37,285 nucleotides of DNA from the NCBI GenBank assembly GCA_020845955.1, contig JADLEU010000341.1, forward strand, positions 1 through 37,285, given 5' to 3'. A program made the translations under genes and the position numbers. The notes under the pieces were generated by a model. That model worked only from the letters and a program-made list of their open reading frames with translations, was not told the DNA's origin and did not search any database. Shown piece by piece: positions 1 to 7,017 of the stretch; the first letter of the stretch is position 1; each line of letters begins with the position of its first letter. This DNA is from Anaerolineales bacterium. Its GTDB lineage: Bacteria > Chloroflexota > Anaerolineae > Anaerolineales > UBA6663.

Positions 1-127
1 CCCGCCGGGAGAGGGGATCTGGGGGCTCCCGCCGGGCGGTTTCTGCCGGGCTACTCAGAGCCTGGCGGGTGGTGGCAGTGGCCGCTCGCCCTCACCCTAG
101 CCCTCTCCCGCCGGGAGAGGGAATCTG
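1..127. repeat. Dispersed hairpin-forming repeat, two to three copies
   Basis: A 21-base unit occurs at 1-21 and again at 107-127 with one difference (core CCCGCCGGGAGAGGG). A partial copy (ctcccgccgggcgg) lies at 27-40. The second copy forms a perfect stem with the preceding CCCTCTCCCG. The word GGCCGCTCGCCCTC also occurs twice, 50 bases apart, at about 80 and 130. These are REP-like intergenic palindromes downstream of the ABC operon; they may add mRNA 3' structure, but no function is shown. The unit is cut by the window edge. Confidence 0.55.
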
Positions 128-143
128 AGGCCGCTCGCCCTCT

Positions 144-164
144 GTCGCCGGTCGCCTGCGGCCG
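144..164 (-). terminator. GC-rich hairpin just after the ABC operon
   Basis: The segment can pair as GCCGG-t-CGC / GCG-g-CCGGC around a two-base loop, a few bases past the ATPase stop codon. There is no T-tract, so if it terminates transcription it is not a classic intrinsic terminator; it may protect the 3' end instead. Confidence 0.3.
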
Positions 165-167
165 GCT

Positions 168-938
<771 letters not shown>

Positions 939-967
939 GCGGGCCTCCTGGTGAGGGCGAACGACAA

Positions 968-2455
968 TCAGCGCACGCCCAGCCCGGTGCGGCGCTCGAG
1001 CCAGTAGCCAGTCTGGGCCATGGCCAGGCAGCCCAGGTAGTAGATGACGGTGATAAAGAAATAGGCCTCACGGCGCAGGCCCAGCCAGTCGGGCTGGGCA
1101 ATGACGACGTTGGCAATGCCCAGCAGGTCGAACAGGCCCACGATGGTGACCAGCGAGGTGTCTTTGAACAGGTTGATGAACTGGCCGGTGATGGGCGGGA
1201 TGACCACGCGCAGCGCCTGCGGCAAGATCACCAGCCGAAGCTGCTGCAGGGTGCTCAGCCCGAGCGCGTCGGCGGCCTCGTATTGGCCCTTGGGGATCGA
1301 CTGCAGCCCGCCGCGCACGTTCTCGGCCAGGTAGGCGGCGCTGAAGAGCGCGATGCCCCACATCACGCGGTAGGCGTTCTCGATGTCGAAGTTGGCCGGC
1401 AGGAAGAGGGCCAGCATGATCTGGGCCATGAAGAGCACGGTGATCAGCGGCACCCCGCGGACGAATTCGATGTAGACGGTCGAGGCGGCCGCGGCGACGT
1501 TGCCGCGGTAGGCACGCTGGAAGAGCACGCCGGCCAGCGCCAGCCAGAGCGGCCAGAGCAGCAGCACGCGCTCGAGCACGGTGGTGGCGTGGGGCCAGCC
1601 CGGCAGCGTGTAGGTCCACAGGCCATAGGCCGCCAGCCCGCCCACGACGAGGGCCGTCAGCCAGGCCGGGACGCCCGGCAACTGGCTGCGGCGGCCGAGG
1701 GCCAGCAGGATGCCCAGCGGGAACGAGACGACGATGGCGAAGACAGTCAGGATCAGCGTCAGCAGCAGGCCGCCCCATAGGCGCGTCTCGACCGGGGGCA
1801 GGGGACTGCCGGGGCTCAGGCCGCGCAGCAGCAGCCAGATCACGACGGGCGAAAGCAGCCAGAGGGCCGTCAGCAGGCGGCGCGCCGGCCGCAGCCGGCC
1901 GCGCAGCGGGCCCAAGACCAGCACGAGGGCGGCCACCAACGCCGCCGCCAGCGCCAGGCTGGCCCACACGCGCCACAGGTCGCCCGCCGGGTATTGGCCC
2001 ACCATAAACAGCTTGAAGTTGGCGAAGATTACGCCCCAGGTGGCGCCGGTGTGCTCGCCTTTGCCGGCGAAGCTGGCGTTGACGATGGCCCAGCTGACCA
2101 GGCCGCGGGCGGCCGCGGCTAGCCAGAGCACGATGACGAGGGTGAGCAGCGCGCTGGGCGGCGAGGCAAACAGCCGCTCCTTGAGCCACTGGCTCAGCGG
2201 GTCGGGCCGGTGGCCGAGCGCGTTCGCCGCCAGCCACAGCAGCCCGGCCAGCCACAGCGCGCCGATGACGCTTGCCAGGAGCGGGGCGCGCGCCAACTGG
2301 CCGCGGAAGGCCCAGGCCGCGAAGAGCAGCAGCGCCAGGTTGCCCAGCGCCTGCCAGGGCGTGGCCCACACGTTCTCCTGGGCCCAGCCAAGCGCGCTGG
2401 CCAGCAACGGGCGGGCAGGGCGGGGCGGAGCGGCAGACTGGGTGAGGGGAGCCAT
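968..2455 (-). CDS. aapM: Polar amino-acid ABC permease (AapM-like) with extra inserted membrane segments
   Basis: Inner-membrane permease of the importer, 495 residues against roughly 380 for typical AapM. The ABC permease core is clear at the C-terminus: STVYIEFVRGVPLITVLF, the EAA loop ENVRGGLQSIPKGQYEAADALG and LPQALRVVIPPITGQFINLFKDTSL. The N-terminal part (residues about 30-210) holds several hydrophobic segments. Residues about 262-324 interrupt the core between LGILLALGRRSQLPGV and STVYIEFVRG; family members usually run straight across here. The insert contains two likely membrane segments (ALVVGGLAAYGLW and LLLWPLWLALAGVLF). The ATG follows the permease Q stop after one base, so translation is probably coupled. 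Confidence 0.9.
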   Translation of the reverse strand: MAPLTQSAAPPRPARPLLASALGWAQENVWATPWQALGNLALLLFAAWAFRGQLARAPLLASVIGALWLAGLLWLAANALGHRPDPLSQWLKERLFASPPSALLTLVIVLWLAAAARGLVSWAIVNASFAGKGEHTGATWGVIFANFKLFMVGQYPAGDLWRVWASLALAAALVAALVLVLGPLRGRLRPARRLLTALWLLSPVVIWLLLRGLSPGSPLPPVETRLWGGLLLTLILTVFAIVVSFPLGILLALGRRSQLPGVPAWLTALVVGGLAAYGLWTYTLPGWPHATTVLERVLLLWPLWLALAGVLFQRAYRGNVAAAASTVYIEFVRGVPLITVLFMAQIMLALFLPANFDIENAYRVMWGIALFSAAYLAENVRGGLQSIPKGQYEAADALGLSTLQQLRLVILPQALRVVIPPITGQFINLFKDTSLVTIVGLFDLLGIANVVIAQPDWLGLRREAYFFITVIYYLGCLAMAQTGYWLERRTGLGVR

Positions 2456-2456
2456 C

Positions 2457-4076
2457 TTACCGTTCTACGAGCGCCATCTTCCGGTTGTACCAGTTCAGCA
2501 GGGCCGAGATGGCCAGGCTGAGCGACAGATAGGCCAGCATGACCAGGATGATGACCTGGACCGCGCGGCCCGACTGGTTCATGATGGTGTTGGTGACGGC
2601 CACCAGGTCGGGGAAGCCGACGGCGATGGCCAGGCTGGAGTTCTTGGCCAGGTTGAGATACTGGCTGGTGAGCGGCGGTATGATGACGCGCAGGGCCTGG
2701 GGCAGCACGACCAATTGCAGCCGCTGGCCCTCGGTGAGGCCCAGGGCGCGGGCGGCCTCACTCTGGCCGCGGTGCACGGCCAGGATGCCGGCGCGCACGA
2801 TCTCGGCGATAAAGGCGGCCGTGTAGAGGACCAGGCCGAAGAGCAGCGCGGCGAATTCGGGCGTCAGGCGCGCGCCGCCGGCCAGGTTGAGGCCTTCTAG
2901 GCTGGGCAGCGACAACACCACCGGCAGCTCGCTCACACCGGCCAGCAGGTGGCCGGCGGGGTTTTCGAGCGTGCCGCGCTCGCCGGCCAGCACCACGCGC
3001 GGCGCGGCGAAGACGTCGCATTCGCCCTCGGCGTAGGCCGCCGTGGCCTGGTCGGCCCGGTCGAAATCCTCCATGTGGAAGGGGATGTTGCGCGCGCGCA
3101 GCAGCCGGGCCAGGTTGGGCTCCGACGGCGAGCCCTCGACGACGCAGACCTTCAGGGCAGCCTCCTGCAGCGCCTCGGGCCCCACCTGCTCCAAATCGGC
3201 CGGCGATAGACTGGCGATGCGCAGGCGGTCGAGCACCAGCGCCTCGAGCCCCTCCAGGGTGCTGCGCGCCTGGCCCACGCGGGCGCCGCGCGAAACCAGC
3301 ACGGCCTGGTTGTCGTTGAAGCCGGCCACCAGGAACCAACCCGCCGCCGCCACCGCCAGCGCGCTCAGCCCGGCCCAGGCCAGGCGGTTGGTGGGGCGGC
3401 CGGTGGCCTGTTCGCGCTGGCCCAGGATGAGCCACAGCACCTGGAACTGGATCAGCGCCAACAGCAGGAAGGCCAGCCAGGGCAGCATCGAGCCCGTGAA
3501 GACCGGCCAGGGCAGGGCGATGCCGCGCTGGCTGAGGTAAATGCCTAGGCCGGGACGCAGACTGTCGCTCACGGCCGGCAGGGCCAGGATGACGCCGTAA
3601 TACAAGAAGAAGAGCTGGACCAGCAGCGGGGTGTTGCGGATGATGTCGATGTAGCCGTGGGCCAGGCTGCGCAGCAGCCAGTTGTTCGAGAGGACGGCGA
3701 TGCCGGTGAAGGCGCCCAGGAGGGTGGCCAGCAGGATGCCGGTGACCGAGACCTTGATGGTGTTGAGCAGGCCGACCTGGAGGGCGCGCCAGTAGTTGTC
3801 GGTGGTCTCGTAGTCGATGGGCAGCTCGCCGATGTCGAAGGAGGCCGGCAGGTTCATGAAGTTGAACAGGCAGCGGAGATGGCTGCTGCCATCGGCGCAA
3901 AGGAACTGCGCGCTGCCCAGCCGGCTGATGCCGGCCAGCAGGTTGCGGCCGAGCCAGGCGGTGCCGGCCACCAGCGCGATGGCGAGCGCGATCTGGGCCA
4001 AGACGCCCAGCACGCGCACATCGCGCCAGAAGGGGATGGCGGCCGTGGAGCGAAGACGGTCGGGGCCCATGGGCAT
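2457..4076 (-). CDS. aapQ: Polar amino-acid ABC permease (AapQ-like) with an internal binding-protein-like lobe
   Basis: Second permease of the importer, 539 residues against about 400 for typical AapQ. Family hallmarks: VGLLNTIKVSVTGILLATLLG, YIDIIRNTPLLVQLFFLYY, and the EAA loop EIVRAGILAVHRGQSEAARALG followed by LPQALRVIIPPLTSQYLNLAKNSSLA. Between the membrane segment ending near residue 252 and the returning PSLEGLNLAGGARLTPEF (residue 391 on) lies an insert of about 135 residues. Residues 308-378 of it resemble the second lobe of the operon's own binding protein: VCV..G...E.NLA and AY..G.CD.F match at the same spacing. The insert is predicted outside the membrane. The ATG sits immediately after a strong hairpin, with no good Shine-Dalgarno. 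Confidence 0.9.
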   Translation of the reverse strand: MPMGPDRLRSTAAIPFWRDVRVLGVLAQIALAIALVAGTAWLGRNLLAGISRLGSAQFLCADGSSHLRCLFNFMNLPASFDIGELPIDYETTDNYWRALQVGLLNTIKVSVTGILLATLLGAFTGIAVLSNNWLLRSLAHGYIDIIRNTPLLVQLFFLYYGVILALPAVSDSLRPGLGIYLSQRGIALPWPVFTGSMLPWLAFLLLALIQFQVLWLILGQREQATGRPTNRLAWAGLSALAVAAAGWFLVAGFNDNQAVLVSRGARVGQARSTLEGLEALVLDRLRIASLSPADLEQVGPEALQEAALKVCVVEGSPSEPNLARLLRARNIPFHMEDFDRADQATAAYAEGECDVFAAPRVVLAGERGTLENPAGHLLAGVSELPVVLSLPSLEGLNLAGGARLTPEFAALLFGLVLYTAAFIAEIVRAGILAVHRGQSEAARALGLTEGQRLQLVVLPQALRVIIPPLTSQYLNLAKNSSLAIAVGFPDLVAVTNTIMNQSGRAVQVIILVMLAYLSLSLAISALLNWYNRKMALVER

Positions 4077-4078
4077 GG

Positions 4079-4110
4079 GGGGGCGCGGCCGCCAGATGGA
4101 CCGCGCCCCC
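4079..4110 (-). promoter_or_regulatory. Intercistronic stem-loop after the binding-protein gene
   Basis: GGGGGCGCGG and CCGCGCCCCC form a perfect 10-bp stem with a 12-base loop in the 50-base gap between the binding-protein stop and the permease Q start. The stem ends two bases before the permease ATG. Such structures are known after binding-protein genes, where they stabilise the upstream message and lower downstream permease output. Here it may also hide the permease start. Confidence 0.6.
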
Positions 4111-4126
4111 GCCGGTCTGGGTAGCT

Positions 4127-5299
4127 TTAGCGGAAGGGCGGCGAGTAGAGCAGACCGCCGTTGGTGTAGAGCGCGTTCAGGCCGCGCGGCAGATTGAAGG
4201 GCGTGTCGGGGCCGAGATTGCGGTTGTAGATCTCGGCGTAGTTGCCCACGTGCTGGATCACGCGCGCACAGAAGTCGGCCGGCAGGCCCAGGGCCAGGCC
4301 CAGGTCGCCTTCGACGCCCAGCATGTTGAGGATCACCGGGTCGTCGCTGCCCATCATCTCGTCCACGTTGGTCGAGTCGACGCCGAGCTCCTCGGCGTTG
4401 AAGGTGCAGAAGGTGACCCAGGTGACGACGTCGCCCCAGTTGTTGTCGCCGTGGCGCACCAGGGGTCCGAGTGGCTCCTTGGACATGGTCACGTCCAGGA
4501 TGGTATGCGCCTCGGGCTCGGCCAGTAGGATCTGCTGGCTGACCAGGGCGGACTTGTCGGTGGTGAAGCCGTCGCAGCGGCCCTGGTCGTAGGCCTCGCG
4601 CGTGGCGTTGGCGTCGGCCAGCACGATCGGCTCGTAGTCGACGCCCAGGAAGCTCATCACGTCGGCCAGGTTCAGCTCGGTGGTGGTGCCCTGCTGGACG
4701 CAGACCGTGCCGCCCTCCAGGCCTTCCAGGTCGGTGATGCCGCTGTCCTTGCGCACCATCATGCCCTGGCCGTCGTAGAAGGTGGTCGGGGCGAAGTCGA
4801 AGCCGAGCGAGGTGTCGCGGCTGATGGTCCAGGTGGTGTTGCGGATCAGGACGTCGATCTCGCCGGACTGCAGCGCCGGGAAGCGGCTCTGGCCGGTGGT
4901 GGCGACGACTTCCATGGCCTCGGGGTCGTCGAAGATGGCCGCGGCGATGGCCTTGCAGAAGTCGATGTCGAACCCGGCATAGGTTTGCGTGGCTGGGTCG
5001 AGGTAGCCAAAGCCAGGGACGTTGGCGTTGCCGCCGCAGATCAGGCGGCCGCGCTCCATGACGGTCTGCAGGGTGTCGCCGGCCTCATCGAACGTCACGG
5101 GCACCTGCACTTCGGTGGTGGTGGGGGTGCCTTCGACGGGCACCTCGACCGTCACCGGCACTTCGACGGTGACGACGCGGGTGACTTCGACTTGGGCGCC
5201 GGGGCTTGTGCTCGGCGTGGCGGTGGGGGTGGCGCAGGCGGCGAACAGGAACGAGAGGGCCAAAAGGCCGGCGGCGATTGCGTAGGTCTTACGGTTCAC
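4127..5299 (-). CDS. aapJ: Polar amino-acid ABC transporter, substrate-binding lipoprotein
   Basis: Extracytoplasmic receptor of the importer, 390 residues. The GTG start at 5299 is preceded by AAGGAGG five bases upstream, and the protein then begins with a lipoprotein signal (FLFAAC, Cys22). A Thr/Pro/Val-rich linker with VTVEVPVTVEVP repeats follows, as is common in Chloroflexota binding proteins. The bilobed AapJ/GltI-like domain starts near residue 80: GRLICGGNANVPGFGYLD, YAGFDIDFCKAIAAAIF, FPALQSGEIDVLIRNTTWT, then lobe two from TVCVQQGTTTELNLADVM to AYDQGRCDGFTTDKSAL. The C-terminus (NYAEIYNRNLG..., PRGLNALYTNGGLLYSPPFR) is typical of AapJ. It is first in the operon and has its own strong promoter. 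Reading the open frame further upstream adds 70 residues with no signal, so the GTG is preferred. Confidence 0.93.
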   Translation of the reverse strand: MNRKTYAIAAGLLALSFLFAACATPTATPSTSPGAQVEVTRVVTVEVPVTVEVPVEGTPTTTEVQVPVTFDEAGDTLQTVMERGRLICGGNANVPGFGYLDPATQTYAGFDIDFCKAIAAAIFDDPEAMEVVATTGQSRFPALQSGEIDVLIRNTTWTISRDTSLGFDFAPTTFYDGQGMMVRKDSGITDLEGLEGGTVCVQQGTTTELNLADVMSFLGVDYEPIVLADANATREAYDQGRCDGFTTDKSALVSQQILLAEPEAHTILDVTMSKEPLGPLVRHGDNNWGDVVTWVTFCTFNAEELGVDSTNVDEMMGSDDPVILNMLGVEGDLGLALGLPADFCARVIQHVGNYAEIYNRNLGPDTPFNLPRGLNALYTNGGLLYSPPFR

Positions 5300-5382
5300 G
5301 GACTCCTCCTTGTTGAATCGGACATGGTGAGCATTGAGTGGGTAGGACTGGTTTGCTCCACCTGGGGTGGCATCACCTCCTT
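5296..5382 (-). promoter_or_regulatory. Leader with a perfect anti-SD match and a 25-codon overlapping ORF
   Basis: The leader carries AAGGAGGTGAT, an 11-base perfect complement to the usual 16S rRNA tail, about 80 bases before the GTG start. An ATG at 5373 lies only two bases after AAGGAGG, too close for ordinary initiation. It would encode 25 residues and stop at a TGA that overlaps the binding-protein start (GTGA). This could be a coupled leader ORF or a ribosome standby site; the spacing argues against normal translation. Confidence 0.35.
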
Positions 5383-5426
5383 CGCGATTGGCACTCCGCG
5401 CAAGGATTCCCTGCGAGTAGGTTGAG

Positions 5427-5454
5427 AGTATAAACCGGTTGGGGATTAAGTCAA
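5427..5454 (-). promoter_or_regulatory. Near-consensus sigma-70-type promoter of the ABC operon
   Basis: On the minus strand, TTGACT (5454-5449) and TATACT (5432-5427) are separated by 16 bases. The expected start is near 5420, giving a leader of about 120 bases. This is the best-matching promoter in the window and fits high expression of a binding protein. Confidence 0.7.
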
Positions 5455-5531
5455 CGGGGACCGCGAGCTGCGCGCTGTTCGTGGCGCTGGAGGCGGCGCG
5501 CGTGGCCACGGCCCACGGGCGGCGGCCTGCC

Positions 5532-6293
5532 TCAGCCGGCCCTGGCCATGGCGCTCATGATCCCGCGCCGGCTGCGCTTCAGCGCGCGCGCCGCGATTAG
5601 GTCGCGCGCCTGCTGGCGGCCGGTGTTCAGCAGCGGCGCCCCATGGCTGGGCAGCAGGTGGTCGAAGTCGAGATCGACCAGGCGGGCCTGGCTGGCGTGG
5701 TTGAGCCCGGGATCATAGGTGAGGAACGAATACGGGTCGCGCAGGCGGCCCCGATTCGTAAAGGCGTCCGCCGCGATCAGCGCGCGGTCGGCGGCGTGCA
5801 GCAGCGCGATCATGCCCGGCGTGTGGCCCGGCGCGAGGACGACCTGCAGGCCGCCGGGCAGGCGCCGGCCGTCGTCGAGGGGTAGCTGCACGTTGCGGCC
5901 CACCAGCGGTGGAGGCGAGACCTGCAGCAGGCGGTACAACGGGTTGCGCGCCGGGATGGCGCTGTAACGGGCCGGCCCGAGCAGATAGGGGATCTCCTCG
6001 CGGTGGGCGGCGATGGGCACGCCCCACTGTTCGCGGATGGCCTGAGCGGCGCCGCCGTGATCCAGGTGGCCGTGGGTGAGCACCAGCAGTTTGGGCTTCT
6101 GTCCGCCGGTGTGAGCCAGGGTCCGCTCCAGGACGGTCTTGACGAAGCCGGGCGCGCCGGCGTCGACCATGATCCAGCCGCCGCCGGCGTCGTCGCGGAC
6201 GAGCCAGACCCCCACGGGCTGCCGCCCGCGCAGGAAGGGCAGATCGAGCTTGTAGAGATGCGGGGTGACTTGCGCAAAGGCAGGTTGAGCCAT
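5532..6293 (-). CDS. MBL-fold metallo-hydrolase
   Basis: Probable metal-dependent hydrolase of the metallo-beta-lactamase superfamily, 253 residues, with no signal peptide. The metal-binding set is complete: THGHLDHGG (His74, His76, Asp78, His79), PGHTPG (His157), the Asp175 region (LIAADAF) and a final His216 (PSHGAPLL). This pattern fits the glyoxalase II/lactonase-like branch; the substrate cannot be told from sequence. The ATG is preceded by GAGG five bases upstream. It lies 46 bases after the NTF2-like gene, with a hairpin in the gap, so the two may be cotranscribed. Confidence 0.88.
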   Translation of the reverse strand: MAQPAFAQVTPHLYKLDLPFLRGRQPVGVWLVRDDAGGGWIMVDAGAPGFVKTVLERTLAHTGGQKPKLLVLTHGHLDHGGAAQAIREQWGVPIAAHREEIPYLLGPARYSAIPARNPLYRLLQVSPPPLVGRNVQLPLDDGRRLPGGLQVVLAPGHTPGMIALLHAADRALIAADAFTNRGRLRDPYSFLTYDPGLNHASQARLVDLDFDHLLPSHGAPLLNTGRQQARDLIAARALKRSRRGIMSAMARAG

Positions 6294-6306
6294 GAGGTCC
6301 TCTGTA

Positions 6307-6338
6307 GCGGCGGGGGCGTTCCACGCAACCCCCGCCGC
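6307..6338 (-). terminator. 10-bp GC hairpin between the NTF2-like and MBL genes
   Basis: GCGGCGGGGG at 6307-6316 pairs perfectly with CCCCCGCCGC at 6329-6338 around a 12-base loop, starting two bases after the NTF2-like stop codon. It lacks a T-tract on either side. It may end or attenuate transcription from the upstream gene or stabilise its 3' end. Confidence 0.45.
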
Positions 6339-6339
6339 G

Positions 6340-6768
6340 CTAATTATCGCTGAATCGCTCGGGTGGGCGCGAGCCGCTGGGCGGCGCCGGCAGCGTGTGG
6401 TGCTCGAGCAGGCGCCAGGCGCCGGACGCTAGGCGAAAGACGTTAATGGCCAGGTTCTGTAGCACGGCGTTGTCGCGCATCTGGCGCATGTCGATGTTCT
6501 CCAGGCAGTTGACCTCGGCCGTTTGGCCGTGCAGCCGCAGCTGGACTTCAGTGGGCCAGATGTGCAGCGGTCCCTGGTTTTCGAAGATCCGCACCCAACT
6601 GGCGTGGATGGCGTCCCAGCCGAGCAGGGCCGGCCAGCCAGGGTGCACGCAGACGGCCGCCGGCGAGGGCAGCCACAGGCGCTCCATCAGGGCCAGGTCG
6701 GCCAGGCTGAGCGCGGTGTAAAAGCTGGTGTGGGCCGCAAGCACGGCCGCGCTGGGGACGGCGTCCAT
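6340..6768 (-). CDS. NTF2-like (SnoaL/DUF4440-type) small protein
   Basis: 142 residues from the ATG at 6768. The fold signature is an N-terminal helix (HTSFYTALSLADLALMERLW), then VCVHPGWPALLGWDAIHASWVRIFEN and alternating strands ending VNCLENIDMRQ..., INVFRLASGAWRLLEHHTLP. This is the pattern of the SnoaL-like family, where a cone-shaped barrel binds a small ligand or acts as an enzyme; the specific role is unknown. An ATG at 6795 is in frame, but it overlaps the likely extended -10 element (6786-6794), which favours 6768 and a very short leader. There is no clear Shine-Dalgarno. Confidence 0.78.
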   Translation of the reverse strand: MDAVPSAAVLAAHTSFYTALSLADLALMERLWLPSPAAVCVHPGWPALLGWDAIHASWVRIFENQGPLHIWPTEVQLRLHGQTAEVNCLENIDMRQMRDNAVLQNLAINVFRLASGAWRLLEHHTLPAPPSGSRPPERFSDN

Positions 6769-6785
6769 GGCGTTTGTTGCCGGGT

Positions 6786-6794
6786 ATTTTAGCA
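6786..6794 (-). promoter_or_regulatory. Extended -10 promoter of the NTF2-like gene
   Basis: TGC-TAAAAT on the minus strand, 17 bases before the chosen ATG, matches the TGn extended -10 form seen elsewhere in the window. No -35 is visible. Confidence 0.4.
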
Positions 6795-7017
6795 TCTTCC
6801 GGCGAGGGCGGGGCGGGCCCCCACCCCCCGCTGACCAGGCGCTGGCGGCGTCCTCCTGAAGCCGCCGCGTTTGGCGCTGAGGGATCTTGCCATGATCCAC
6901 GTGGCGCCGGCGTTCAGTGGTCGAAGCCTTCGCGCGACGCCGCCGGTTGCGGAATGGGAGGAGGGCGGAGGCTTCGCCCCTGCGGCGGATGCGGCGGTGA
7001 GGGGGAGGTGCGCCGCG

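Noticed and set aside
5300-5509. N-terminal extension of the binding protein
   Set aside because: It would place 70 non-hydrophobic residues before the lipoprotein signal and includes the promoter.
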